NCBI GenBank assembly: GCA_963513935.1
Contig: OY740774.1
Span: 91,599,093-91,663,092 of the forward strand
Length of the DNA stretch: 64,000 bases
Direction of reading: 5' to 3'
Source of the DNA: Aphrophora alni
Taxonomy: Eukaryota; Arthropoda; Insecta; Hemiptera; Aphrophoridae
Part shown: positions 50,938 through 63,925 of the stretch, in pieces
Layout: every line of letters begins with the position of its first letter
Numbering within the stretch: the stretch's first letter is position 1
The notes under the pieces: generated by a model
Told to the model about the DNA's origin: nothing
Seen by the model: the letters and a program-made list of their open reading frames with translations, nothing else
The model's database searches: none
Program-made: the position numbers and the translations under genes

Positions 50938-51042
50938 TATTGTTATATTATTTTATTATTGTTATGTTATATTATTTTATTATTGTTATATTATATTATT
51001 TTATTATTGTTATGTTATATTATTTATTGTTATATATAATTT
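50938..51042. repeat. AT-rich minisatellite, unit about 24 bp
   Basis: Four to five copies of TATTGTTAT(A/G)TTATATTA plus TTTTAT, some shortened by 2-5 bp. Confidence 0.85.
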
Positions 51043-52424
51043 TTTTTGGTTTTTTTTTTACACAATTTTGATATAGCAAATAACATGAAGGTTTTTGTGT
51101 TACATGTTTTTTTCTTTTATGATTATAATTGTGATTTCATCTTATCTTACGGACGGAGACTAAACTCTACAATTAAAATTTATAAATATAAAATTAATTC
51201 TTCATATTAATAAGTAGGTTAATAACACTTGAGTAGTTCAACGTCACGTAGCGTTATACACAAGGAATATTAAATATTTTATCTCATTGAAAGACGGCGA
51301 AACAGTAATAAAACGTTTTAAGTGAACTTTAAGTAACAGTTGAACTTTGAAAGATAACGAGGAAAATTGTAGTTATAACTTTTGCAATTAAAACACTCAT
51401 TAAAAAGCGTGATTGTTAACAACTCTATACGCAACTACAAGCAATGCTTATGTTAACAACACCAGTGTTTGTAATAATGTTGATGACGTTTAAAAATCCC
51501 ATAAAAGTAACTGGGTGATAAAATTACAACAAATAATCAACAAACGTAGAAAATCAAAACAAATAAACATTCTTTCAGTTTATTGAATTTAAATAAATAT
51601 ATCTTAATCCCATACAACTACGTAAATAAAGGTAAACAAGCAGTGCTGTACTTTCCTACAAATGATTATCTTTCACCTCTGATATTTGTCCAACACTATA
51701 TTTCATTTAGAATGTTTAACGTGAATTTTATCATCACTGATATTGTTCTTCATAGGATATACTGGGAATACAGATATATCTTTACCTAATAAGACGAAAT
51801 GAAATTTGAACGAGTAAGTTGTGCATATTTATTCGTGAATGTAAAACAGTATTTCTCTCGATAACATTAAAATATTATTAAAGTCGGCTTCCACATAGGA
51901 CGTAAGGAATTATTAAAATGATAAAAGAAGATAGCTGTTGACAGTTTCATCAAATTGAAAGATTAATTAAATGAATTAGTCATTGATATAGGTTTTCCAT
52001 TTCTAAAAGTTAAGTAGTAATTAACAGTTACGTAATAAGAATTATGCTTTTAATACTATTATAAAAAAGTTTGAAAACAAATCGTAATGAATGTCTTATA
52101 TGGAATATCTGTTGAGGTAACCATTACTTACGTGAGATGAAATTAAAATGCAAATATCATTTCCACGATATATATCACCTCTACACGTGTATAAAAAAAA
52201 CGCATTTCTACAATGTCGAAATCTTCGGTGGTCATTGTCAGACAGTGTCGTCATTTGCTTTAATAATCAAGCTACAAATAATCTAGTACTTTGGCAACAC
52301 AGTATTTTTAAAGAATGTGGGAACAAGGGGGCCAAACCTAACCTAATCCTATTTTACAATATTTTAAATAGTAAGGTGTTAACAAATCTCTGCGCCATTC
52401 TTAGTAACTTGTGTTACTATTAGT
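51043..52424. other. AT-rich DNA, no gene seen
   Basis: Frames at 51.6-51.8 and 52.15-52.42 kb have no recognised domain. The second ends where a LINE remnant begins and may partly be element sequence, but I see no reverse-transcriptase motif in it. Confidence 0.45.
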
Positions 52425-52895
52425 TACTGCTATCTTAGGTATCTCAACTCTGTATTTAGCACTGATATAAAGATTACCCCTGAATACCATCAAAGAATAG
52501 CTAGTGCAGGGAAATTGCATAATGCAATGAACAAGAATTTCATTGGGAAAACTGAAATCACAAAAGAAACAAAAGCAACTTTAATTCAAGAATAAATATA
52601 TACTATTCTGTACATAAGTCAGTGAGACTTATTCAGCTAATTAGATCCATTTCAGTACTATACAAAAATTAGAAAAAGATTTCTAAAAGGAATAGAACGA
52701 AAACCTTGACGAGATAAAATCCGAAAAGTTACCATCAGATTTGTATTGAATTTAGACCCTTTAGCAGATACCGTAAAAGAGTTTCAACTGCTGTGATTCG
52801 GCTACTTACAGAGATTGAGAGAAGATATACTTCCAAATAAAACTTATGAAACCCGATAAACTGGGACGACCTTGAGATAAGATATTCTTGACGCC
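52425..52895 (+). pseudogene. LINE (non-LTR retrotransposon) reverse transcriptase C-terminal remnant
   Basis: This was the thumb and C-terminal part of a non-LTR retrotransposon reverse transcriptase. The first frame (52425-52595) reads YLNSVFSTDIKITPEYHQRI and continues ASAGKLHNAMNK and ISK-like ITKETKATLIQE before a stop. This matches the widespread YLGS-(V/I)-FS-x-DG-xxxxEIxxRI...TK pattern. After a corrupted stretch a second frame (52710-52893) reads RDKIRKVTIRFVLNLDPL and VKEFQLL-stop-FGYLQRLRED, the usual RxxRxxxIRxxLxxxPL and LRWFGHxxRM pattern, then ILPNKTYETR. Several stops and at least one frameshift show it is dead. Upstream polymerase and endonuclease domains are absent. The clade (RTE, CR1/L2 or other) cannot be settled by eye. 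Confidence 0.75.
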
Positions 52896-52956
52896 GGATG
52901 ATAAATTACAAAGCTGGTATGTAAATATAGGAATCAGTTATACTTCTAGGTATAAG

Positions 52957-53099
52957 AGGATCGAAAACTCTTTCATACGAGGATCATATTTTTTTTCCGA
53001 GGATCAAAAATATATTATCCTAAGAACCAAAACTGTTTTATCCGACGATCAAAAACTGTTTTATCCGATAACCAAAAACTGTTTTATCCGAGGATAAAA
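52957..53099. repeat. Tandem repeat of about 23-24 bp, block 1
   Basis: About six diverged units of the form GAGGATCAAAAACTGTTTTATCC. The translated frame GSYFFSEDQKYI... is a by-product. Confidence 0.75.
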
Positions 53100-53452
53100 T
53101 AGTATATTTCGAGACCGGAAAATGAGCGAGGAGCGAAAAGTTTCTTTGGTCCAAGTGATGAACTATATTTTTCGTTATACTACAAACAATATCACAAAAA
53201 CTAAAATGTTATAACCTAAATTTACCTTCAAATCGATGTTAACAGCTGTTTTTACGGTTATTTACAATCGAGAGTGTCGGTTGTTTTTATAAAAAATGCT
53301 TTACAATCGTTAATTAATTCGTAAAAACGAAGTAACAGCTGATTACCTGGACCTCAGCTGATGTTTTTATGTCCTAGGACTAAAATGAACAACTCTAGAA
53401 TTTCAATGCGTGTATTGAAAGCAGCTGTTTTTTAAAGCAGTTTGACGAAAAA
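53100..53452. other. Spacer between two blocks of the same tandem repeat
   Basis: About 350 bp with the word CAGCTG recurring (53.24, 53.34, 53.36 and 53.42 kb), often in AACAGCTG context, and GTAAAAACG. No ORF. Together with its flanking blocks it may be the body of an unknown repeat. Confidence 0.4.
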
Positions 53453-53619
53453 ATATTTTATCTTATAATCAAAAACTGTTTACCGGATGTTTAAAAAAAG
53501 TTTTACCCTACGATCATAAATTGCTTTAATCTAGGATCAAAAATTGTTTTATCCGAGGATTTAAAATATTTTCATCCAAGGATTAAAAATGTTTAATCAG
53601 AGGATCAAAAATGGTTTGA
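53453..53619. repeat. Tandem repeat of about 23-24 bp, block 2
   Basis: Six to seven diverged units, such as TAGGATCAAAAATTGTTTTA and TCCGAGGATTTAAAATATTT, in the same orientation as block 1 and about 350 bp from it. Confidence 0.7.
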
Positions 53620-56600
53620 TATCTCCTCGAATCAGGATTGAGATAAGTTATTAAAAACAACTTTCTATTACATTCTACGTATATAGTAAAAACATAAGAT
53701 ACCAGCTTGTTTATACTTTAACCGGATACATAGTGTGAATGTGTCATGAATTCAGAAATAGCTCTATTGTTTCCATGTTTTGCCTGCTTCTATTGTAATA
53801 TTACGGTCTAACTTCTGCAAGAATAAATCCATTTGTTAGAAAACGGAAAGCAGTTTACTAAGTAGGGTCTGAGTTGGAGGAGGATGAATGCATCACAATT
53901 TCATTAAACGAGAGACAGTATCTGTTTCTAGTTTAAACTGCTACAATTGAAAAGCTATTAACTTTCATTCCGAAATAAAACTCTATTGCTATATTTACTA
54001 ATTCCATTTAAGTTGTGTTACAATTGAGAGTATTATTACTTCTAATGTACTAGATGTAAAGTTATTTGTTGATAATTGTTCGTTTTACTAATATAGTATA
54101 ATCGGACATTTGCACTTATACAAAATAACACACGGTATTTTGAGAGTATAAATCAACTACCGTTATCAAGTAATGATTATAAAAGTGAAAAACACCAACA
54201 CAGCCTAGTATTCTAGCGACATGTTGGAATCCAAAACAAATACGATAATCTAAGGAAGGAGACCAGTCGTAAAACTAGGTTTAAACGGTCAAAACTAAAA
54301 CGGTTTACATTGTTTGTTTTTGTTGTTGTTTTTTTTCGAAATATGTTTGTTTTAAATATTCGTTTTAACAATACGTTAGTTTTATATACAAATGAATGCT
54401 AATGTCCTATTGAACTATAATAATATTTCTAACAACCGGTAATATCACCTCTTCGATAAGATGCTCATAATGAATATTATCTTCAATCAGCATTTCGTTT
54501 TGTCCTTTTGTCGTTATGCAAAACTGCGATGATCACAATAATAGTCAATGGTATATTTATCATGTTTCTTAGACCTACATTAAGACACTCACGTCTCTTT
54601 ACCTTATAACAAAAAAAAATTCAATAGTCACCCCAGTACTCATATGAATAGTGTTATATATTTTTACAGCCATTTTAGTTCGATAATAAGGGTTAGTATA
54701 AAAAATGACCAGCAATACACATTACCTAGATAACTGCTGGTATGTTTACTCATCTCGATATCTGCACTTGGTCAGGTGTTATTTAATATAGAGCCTGACT
54801 ACATGTGGTTTTCATCCGACCATCACGCTATTAAAATATTAGACGTGTACATATTTGTTTTCAAATTTGATCTCTTTTTGTTTTGTTTTTTGTTAACATG
54901 TTGACTACAAAATTTTGAAATTTGAAGAAAAAATAGGAAACACATTAATTATAAGAAAAAAAATCTTCTTGTATTTACAGTTTTATCAGGAGTTTCAGGC
55001 ATATCATTTAATTTATAAATTAATCCCGCTAGTTTTTTTGGTAATTTTGAAAAAGTTGAAAAACAGTAATTTTATTGATATGTATGAGATCACCAATTAC
55101 TGATTGAAAACTTCAGGTAGTGTAGAATCTAAACTGCAGCAAAAATTGATTCATTTGTGATAACGGGTTTCACTTACATTGTTAATAACAGAGGTCTAAA
55201 ATAAAAAAAAAAAAACAATATTATCTTTACTAACGCTGTACCAAAACGCCAACTCAGAATTCGAAATATTTTATTAATTCATTTTATTTTGTTAGCTATA
55301 CCTAGGGTTAACATTAAAATAACATCATGTAGTGTTTTATCGCCACTTTACATGTCATCCATTGTTTAAATCAGAAGATGCAAACTATTAATGATATACC
55401 CAAAAATAAAATAATAACATTTTACGAATCTTAATATAATAATCACTCATTACGAATGAAACACAACCTTATAACATTATTTCACAAAAAAATATAATTA
55501 TAAATAATTTAGTGATTGCTTAATTGATCAAAATAATAAACGGTAATTTACAAACTCTTTAATGTATTTGTATTGGAAACAGAAGTTCAAATTCCAGATT
55601 GAAATTATAACAAGGTATTACAATGAATATACCAATTTTTGGATTTATAAATAAAAATATGGAATTAAATCCCTCTTTAATATTAAATGTTACAATAATT
55701 ATTAAACAGTAGTTTAGAAACCGGTTCAATCACTCACAGTATTTGTATTTCTGATTTCATTCAATTAACAATTCAGAATCCTATAAATAATTGACGCAAA
55801 AGTTTTAATACAATGAAAGGTGTGACAACATATATGTCTGTTAACTCTTGTTCTTTTCCAACCTTGAAGCTACTGGAGCATTAAAAGGCAAGTGGTATTA
55901 TATCTTCTTCGTTTTTTTTAAAGCGATTATGACCGATAGGTTTTTCTGAATTAAATAATATAAGAATAATATTTTAAATAGTATTATAAAATGGAATGTT
56001 CCTACCTTGAAATTAGTTTTTTAGATATGAGTTGACTGTGATTGTGGTGTCATTGTTGCAAAACAATTTAGTAAGCAACAATGAAATAATATCAAACTTT
56101 CATGACCTTGAAAAGCATTATTAATCGTCCACAGTTTATTACTCATTACAAATACTACTGTACATATTTAGAAAATTCATTTATGAATATCAAATTTTGA
56201 GAGAAATGTTTTAATAAGCTTGGACAATTAAATGCTGCACGTACATACGAAATGGCTTTATTATTATTATTATTTTTAGAATGTGACCATGAAACAAGTC
56301 AACATTTTTCTATAGTTCGTATTTTAAAGTATTTAAAATACACAAACTTCACAATGTAACGTTAAATATCTGTGGTTGCACAAAAATATGCCAATGAAAA
56401 TCCAAAATCAGTTTTGAATTTCAATAGTTTTCTTTATTAGTTTTCCTTTTTGGTAAGTTTATTTTGATCTTGTATACTACTGAAATATTAATGGTTTCGC
56501 ACAGTTTATTAATGTATCTCCATTTGTGGTATAAGTTTATCCTGGTATTGAAATGAGTGTGCAATACTTAAAATTAATTATATTATAGCAAGAACGTTAT

Positions 56601-56760
56601 TAGAAGAGTAAGAGATTTACAAAGCCGTAAAAACTAAATCCCCCATATTTCTTACATGACCACCTGTAATGACATTACAGTTAAACATTACAATTAAACA
56701 TGTTATTCAACATGGTCATCAAAACACAAATAATTTAACAAAGTTCATCGTCTAGTCAAA
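53620..56760. other. AT-rich DNA, no gene seen
   Basis: Only short AT-driven frames. No domain, RNA gene or repeat pair recognised. Confidence 0.6.
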
Positions 56761-56804
56761 ATAACTACAAAGATGCCGGAATTACCTTTAGGCGTGAACG
56801 TCAT

Positions 56805-56833
56805 CAGACATTTAAATGTACATTAAATGTCTG
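56805..56833. repeat. Perfect 10-bp hairpin next to hammerhead-like words
   Basis: CAGACATTTA (56805-56814) pairs with TAAATGTCTG (56824-56833) over a 9-nt loop. On the minus strand it leads into CTGATGACGTTCACGCCTAA, which looks like a corrupted PLE-end hammerhead core. Confidence 0.5.
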
Positions 56834-56904
56834 CACTCGTATACTCTCCTTATTGAGTAATTAATAGTGATACGTTTATTGTTTTTTGTGATTTGTGTTG
56901 TGAC

Positions 56905-56945
56905 CTGAAGATGGGCTTATAACCGAAACCGAGATTGTCTTTTAT
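56905..56945 (+). ncRNA. Degenerate hammerhead-like motif
   Basis: CTGAAGA (56905-56911), extra T, weak stem II (GG...CC) and GAAA (56925-56928), but no palindromic stem III. With the outward-facing CTGATGA on the minus strand near 56.80 kb it could be one end of a decayed PLE-like fold-back. Confidence 0.25.
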
Positions 56946-56949
56946 GTAA

Positions 56950-59900
56950 TTTTAAAAAAAATGGATTAGGAGGATGTACCGTAAAAGGTAACGTTAAAAT
57001 ATTTAATTCATTTTACCATATACGCAGGATATGAAATAGAATTACAAAAAAAATATTTGTTTTATATTACTTGATTAAATTCACTTTAATGAAGCTTTCT
57101 ATTGACACAGACATACAAACTGTAACTACAGTACAACTTTTAATTAAGGAAAAGCAAACATTTACTTTTCATTCATTACTTTTTGTAATGGAGTATAAAG
57201 TGAATAAGAAATACGTGATTAATTGCCAAGGGAAAAGAAGGTAAATATGAGACAGTAAGCTGAAGTAACTTTAGGTGAATAGAACATACTTTCTGGATGT
57301 GTATTTTGAATAAATATACCCTTAAAAACAAATTTGTTTCATTTAATTTTAAGCGTGAGTTACACGTAAAGTATTCTCTGCTCTAACACATTTGGAGGAT
57401 ATTCAAATAAACGAAAACATATTCACTAATTTTTTTGTAGTTCTTTAGGAGAAAGCATCTAGGTCGTAATTGTCTATAAAAAAGGAAGAAAATTATAAAA
57501 TTAAGAGCCTTAGCCTTTTGAATCATCTAAGAGCGTCAGGTACGAAAGGAACAAGAGTTGCTCAAATCAGACCTGATAAGAAAGATTAAACGTAGCGATC
57601 AAGATTAACAAGAGTGCAGAAAAAAGATGTAGATCTAGCTAGTATCTTTCGGGACTACCACTCTTGAATCATTATAGTGAGACCATAAGGGAGTAAGTTT
57701 ATAGATTGGTCACAAATAGTTTAAAAATGTGAAGAACGTTAGTAATTAAAACTAAAATTGTTCAATTAAAGCTTGACATATTAGAGCCTATATAAGTACT
57801 AACATTTGTACACTAATTTACAAATTTGTCTTGTATTTTACAGTGGAATAATGCAGTTTTAAAAAGAGGTACACTCTCTACTTTTAATGTAGAATTAAAA
57901 AGTTGTACATTAAAAAATTGCACACACAATCTGCTAAAAGCCACTGTTTTCTTATAACTTGTAGTGGCAAGCTTGTTGAGAAACTGGTTACCTAACTAGT
58001 CAGTCTCACAACCTATCAAATAAAACAAAAGTCTGAACTGTGTTTACCAACATTGGGAAAAAGAAACATAAATTAGAATCATCTACTCCTTAAATAACTT
58101 CTATTCTCCATGCGAAATTGTTTCGTTGGTGTGTTGTAAAATTTTGGCGAAACACTTCCGTGGAAGTGAACTATGTTTTAAAGTAATTTTTTCTTGTTGT
58201 TTAAAGACAAAAAACCTTTTAGTCAACAAATTCTTATAAAAATAAGAAGAAAAAGGACATAAAATAAAGTTTTCTAGAGATATAATACTCAAATAAAACA
58301 GGGGAGGAAAAGAACAAGAGTTGGTCAAGATCGACAGTTAGTATAGATAGAAGAGAGGGATAGGCCTATACCTTAAAAACCACATACAAAATCGTGTAGT
58401 ACAGTTAGATCCTTGGATTGCCACGACGATACACATTGTAGTAAATACCTTTTGAGGGTAAAATACAGTTTATTTGTCCAACAAATGTCTTATGAAATAA
58501 TGTAATACATGTAAGGGAAATCTTGGTATGTAATTAATCGTTTGTTTAAATAAAGGTATTTTGATATTTTAATCGTGGTGAAGTGAGCACAAAAAATGAC
58601 AATGTAATAGCATTCAAGACGCTTAAAAAACAGTAACTTTTTATTAAAAAATGAAGAACTATACGATGTTAAATTAATAATTTGTTTCACTGTTCTAATT
58701 TACACTGATTGTTGATGTTTAGGTATAGAATGGCATTTAACTTTGCTGTAAATATAGATTAAATCTACCTTCAGGTATCGAAAATTAATCGTTAATTTCA
58801 GTAAAAAAGCTTCATTTCACTGGATATAAGGCTGAAATTAAAGACAAATTATTATAATTTCGTTCTCAGTGAAATACAAAGGAAATCTCCCAGCTTCATA
58901 ATTCAATACAATTGTTCACTTTAAAGACTCGTACAAATTCGAGAAAATTTTACATATACCAATTAAGAATATATTATCTTACTTCTGTGTATTGTTTTCT
59001 CAACTGTGAAATTAGAAATGAATAGATGAATGGAATTAAGCACTAAAGGAGTTATATACAAATTTGGTGTCTTCTAACAGATAAAATATTTATAATTTGA
59101 AATAATAAATTATTATAATTCTCTCGTTATATAAATCTCGTTCATGATGAAATAAATTATGCAAAAACACGGCCATAACACCTATTCACCCAAACCAATT
59201 ACCAGATAGATTATAGTATTATTCTTATAGCTTACATCCAACAACATTACACTTGAGAAAGAAACAAAAAAAAATCCTTTACTACTGACCTTAATTTATT
59301 TAATATCCTTTCCCTTGAATTCATACTAATATTGGGGACAAGGTGAGTTTGAAGGCCTCTACCCTTAACATATTTTGCTAATTATTGTTTAACAAATATA
59401 TATAAATATAGTTATCTATTAAATTAGAGAATATGTATTATTCGCGTAAGCTATTAACTAGTCCTAATCGTAAATAATAAAGATCCTTTATAAAATAAAA
59501 TTTACAATGATGTATAAAGTTCATTTTCGTTTATGTTAATCTTGCGAGCCAATTTTACCAAAATTAATTTTTTTAATTCAAGTCTTATGGTAGCTACTAC
59601 CAATGTTGAGTTATCCAATAAATAAAATTTAAAAATCAATAACTATTTTTTCATATTGTGAATATGTAAAATGTTTACCAAAATAGTCTACTCGATCACA
59701 AACAGAGAAGCAATAATCCATTACGACAGTTTTGTTTCATTGCCTCTCAAAACGGATATTTCCGATCTTAATTCATAACGTATTTTATTAACTACTGTAG
59801 AAATAATTAATCACTTGTTAATTTGACATAAGAATAGTATTTACCGGATCCTATAACTATCATTTGAAACCATAACCCAGGATAAAATATTAACAAAGGT

Positions 59901-62850
59901 TTTGTTTTTATGTGTTTATTATGTATTTGTTATTCTGCATGTCTCGCCGGAACTAAAACATGGATGGTTACTCCTGCACTCATAAAGTGAGCAAGGAAAC
60001 GATGGGGTAGAACCAGATGGTTCCAGTAAAGATTGTCTGGGTGACGTATCATTTGTCTTATCTACATTACCATAGAAAGTTAGTGTGATTTGGTGTAGTT
60101 TGAAAGTTCCGTGAAATCCACTCAACTACGTCGTTCTTGCAAGAATATTTAGACAGGTACGTTATGATGGAACTTACCTATTAGATATTTGATATGAAAA
60201 ACAGAAAACGTGGATAAAGTAAGGGGTAAACAAAGATGGTCTAATTTAGAGTGGGATAGAATATTTAGAAGTGTTCACTCTCTAGAATGAAGACTGTAAA
60301 AGATAACTCAGGTATGTATTGTCATTAAGCCTAGATAGACAAATCTTTCTTTCGTTTTCAAAAAATATTAAAAAAATTACTGTCACCGCAACCATGATGA
60401 ATAAGGGTTAGAATGTCTTGAACCTTAATACCTTTATTGGATATATCGTATTTAAAAAAATTGTTGTTTTAAATTTTCAGCTGATATTACATTTGTTTAT
60501 TAATTTGATTTCGAGGGTGTAATAGATTGTCAAGGAGAACGCCTCTAAAATATTTCTATAACCTAACATGTAATATCTATTATACTATTTCCCTAGTGTT
60601 ATTTCATTATCAAAATATATTAATTTTGAAATAAGAAAATCACAATATTTATGGTATACACAAACTGAGATTAATATCGTGTTCATAAAAAAAAAATTTA
60701 GTCTCAATTTTGGTAATTTTTTCAAGCTTATTTAAATATTCATTAAGGATGATATCTTACTCAAACGGTCAAAGTTTTTATCGTGGTAGAATCATTGTTA
60801 AATTGCACAAGACCATTCAAAACATAATTTTCGTTAGCAATTTAAATTGTCCATTATTTATAATTCAATTAATTACAAAACTGTTATTAATCTCTTCTTA
60901 AAAAGTGTGACACGCTCACAATAGATTTTAGTTTGCTTTAAAAGTTAGTTATGTTCAACCCCCTCACTTGTTTAAATTGCAAAGGATGATTTCACCACTA
61001 CTTAAGAAGTAGTAGCTGTTGTAAAATAAAAAACTTAAATTGATCTATTAAAACAAATTAGGGGCAAATTTAAAATTAATGTAAGTGTGAAAAAACAGGA
61101 GCGTTTGTTTTTCTATGAGCCGATTAAAATATTTATATTTTTTCCAATTATTTCAATAAATTCCATAACATATAAATTAGAATTAAATTGTAATTATTGT
61201 ATTTTTTACTTGTTGAGTCTTGAAAAATAATATTATATGCATACTAAATTAAAATCTTGGATTTACAGTAGTTGTATAATGATGTGTTCAATAATGTCAT
61301 TACATAAATACATGTTTGTAGCTTATATCACTAACGTTTGAATACCACTCTTCCCCTAATAATACCAACTTTTCTATACACTTTAATCAATTTCGGGAAA
61401 GTATTTTCTATATAAAGAGCTATAGAAAAGTTTCTTTACGTGAGGTGTGTATGAAAGGAAAATGAAAAGTTATAAAACTTCCTTTCCTTAGAATTTGGCA
61501 GTTTTTATGGATTATATCGGACTTAAAGTCTGTGCGGAACTTACCGAAGATATTTATTATATTTTAAGAGGAAATACGTCTAAAATAAACACCATGAAAA
61601 TATCTAACTACACATATTGTACTATGTATATTTTTTATTCTGTTTACAGAACAAATTATAAATTATTTTATAACGTTGTTCAATTTAAAAAATTAAAAAA
61701 AGATATATTGCCGATTTAAAAATATCCTTTTAAGATGTGTAAAATAGTAGTATAGATGTCAAAATATTTCTATAATATATGTTAAATGTTTTCCCTTGTG
61801 TTAAAAATTATCGTGGTTATAGAAACCAATAGTTTACGTGTTAACAATAAAAATCAAGCTATACCTAATATTAATTATAGAACACTTTTTTAACTACAGT
61901 TATAGATTAAATTTTTATAATTTTTAAGACATTGCATTACCAACTATCGGAGAGTATTACAAAATTAAGTGATAGAGATTGAGTATAAAATCCAAATGAT
62001 TAAGAGCCTACCATGAAAAGGATGACGAGAAAAACTAAATATATGTTATTTAAATTAACGTATTGAGCGAAATTGTGTAGAAAAATATTAATCAATAATT
62101 CAGAGAAAATATTAATTTCCACAATATGACATTACTAATGCTAAATCTTGATGCTGAGTTGCAAACAGTAAACAAAGCAATATAAAACAAGGTCATAAGG
62201 TACTTAATTTTTAATTTTTATTTTAATATTTGTCACCATTCTCTGTAAGGTTTTATATCTACCTAACTTAATATTTTATTTCTATGCTTTTATGTTCTGA
62301 TCGGATCTATGGATGACGAGTTATGTCTTCGCAAAGTCATCTTGTTGAAGTGCTTACTTAATTTGCTTCTTAGATTTGTGTTTAAATTTTGGAGTTGTGT
62401 TTATGAGAAGTTTGTACAATATCGGGAGAGTGAAAAATAAGGTTAGAGATAATACAGGAAAACATATGGAATAATGTGGAAAATTTTTAAAGTATGTAAA
62501 GGTGGAAAAGATTTATAGAATAAAAGTTATGAAAAAGTGAGATATTGAAGTTGGATACGGGGATGGGTATAATATACCGTGTTCAGAATATTTATACACA
62601 GAAGAAAAAAAATATCTACAGGAGCTGTGACGAATAACCACATGTTTTAAAAAATGTGTTTATTGATGCAAAATAAAGAAGCTATATGATACGGCTGACA
62701 AAACATTATGTAACATTTCTTTTAATTTATATACATAGAAATTAAATATTATTACATCAATACTGTTAAATATATGATGTTAAACTTTTACGTAAAATAT
62801 GATATTTAGGATTTGTGTTTTTAATATCGTTCCAATAATACGTTTATTTA
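56950..62850. other. AT-rich DNA, no firm gene
   Basis: No gene could be established. A minus-strand frame at 59919-60125 is less AT-biased than most and contains GTFKLHQITLTFYG, faintly like the end of a proprotein-convertase P domain, with GGTAATG just after as a possible splice donor. It has a stop directly upstream and I do not trust it. Other frames (58.1-58.7, 60.7-60.9, 61.5-61.7 kb) are AT-driven. Confidence 0.45.
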
Positions 62851-62857
62851 ATCAAAC

Positions 62858-62893
62858 GCGTTTCAACGACAAAGTCGCCATCCTCAGTGATAC
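62858..62893 (-). ncRNA. Small hammerhead ribozyme motif at PLE 5' flank
   Basis: On the minus strand: GTATCA, CTGAGGA (62887-62881), extra T, stem II GGCGAC-TTT-GTCGTT, GAAA (62874-62871), palindrome ACGCGT, T at the cleavage position. Stem I keeps only ATCA/TGAT. Core bases are intact, but the cleavage base is T instead of the preferred C, so weak activity at most. The sequence matches the 8.9-kb palindrome. It is antisense to the PLE ORF that follows, as expected for an inverted 5' arm. Confidence 0.5.
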
Positions 62894-62976
62894 ATGAGCT
62901 ACATCAACAAAACTTGATAAAACATTCGTTATATGGTCGCATGGTAATAGTAAATTAGAAGATTTTTTTATTGCTT

Positions 62977-63925
62977 AACAACACTTCAGATTCAATTTCC
63001 TTAACATTGAAAAACGAAGTAAATAATAAATTACCCTTTTTAGATGTGTGTGTGTTGAAAGAAATAAGGATGTCCTTAAGACCTCGTTATACAGGAAAAA
63101 AAAAACGGTAGGTATCTAAACTACTTTTCTAATCACCCTGACTCGGTAAAGGAAGGAATATTTCATTCTTTACTCGACAGAGCCAATGAAAGATATTTGT
63201 TCTGATAAAGTTGATCTAAACCGAGAACTAAATCGCATAAAAAAAATTGCTTACTAATCGATAACCTCAGTCCATATTTAAAAAAAGTGTTATTGTTAAG
63301 AATAACACTAAGAAAGAGTTCAAAGAAAACGAAAAACCTTCTGCGTATATGACAATCCCTTATGTGCCAGGATTATCGGGAAATATTAGGCGCGTTGTTA
63401 GAAAATATAAAATCCGAACCGCATTTAATACAAAAAAAAACACTATTAGGCAACACCTCGTCAAAACAAAACCTCTAAATGGCAATTCGGATAACAAAAA
63501 CTGCATTTACAGTATAAAATGTGAATGCGATAGGCAATATATAGGCGAGACAAAAAGACGTATAAACATAAGAATTAAATGACACAAAAATAAAACACGA
63601 TTATACCTAGTAGCTAAATCAAAAATAACCGAACATATATGCTCCGAAAATCATGTTTAATTGGGAAGAAGCAAAAATAATACGCCGTGAAAATAATTTA
63701 TATAAACGAAAAATAATTAAAGCCTCATACATAAAATTAACGGACAACCCAATCAGTAAAACTAATATAGAAATAATGCTCTTGTGGTTACTTCTTATTA
63801 AAAATGAGCTTAACATTGAAAATGAACAACTTCTTAAAGAAAAAAAGGCTGAAGTTTTTACTGTTGAAAGCCAAGGAATTTTAGTGCGTTCAAAGGCTAG
63901 GAAATTAAAAGATAAGACGCTGTAG
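62977..63925 (+). pseudogene. PLE reverse transcriptase C-terminus plus GIY-YIG endonuclease, frameshifted
   Basis: Remnant of a Penelope-like ORF. NKLPFLDV near 63.02 kb is a hallmark of the PLE reverse-transcriptase C-terminal part. A frame change then gives GRYLNYFSNHPDSVKEG (from 63107) and SLLDRAN, and another gives DKVDLNRELNRIKK (from 63204). The frame at 63349-63582 carries YVPGLSGNIRRV and the GIY-YIG signature CIYSIKCECDRQYIGETKRR, with the paired cysteines typical of PLE linkers. It stops at a TGA where the family has an arginine or lysine before EH. ITEHICSENHV follows in the same frame, and after another shift FNWEEAKII and the C-terminus continue to 63925. At least four frameshifts and one stop make it non-functional. 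The N-terminal part and most of the reverse transcriptase are missing. Confidence 0.85.

Noticed and set aside
59919..60125. Frame with GTFKLHQITLTFYG, faintly like a proprotein-convertase P-domain end
   Set aside because: The match is short, spacing differs from the family, a stop lies directly upstream, and an alternative frame reads equally plausibly. A protein search would decide.
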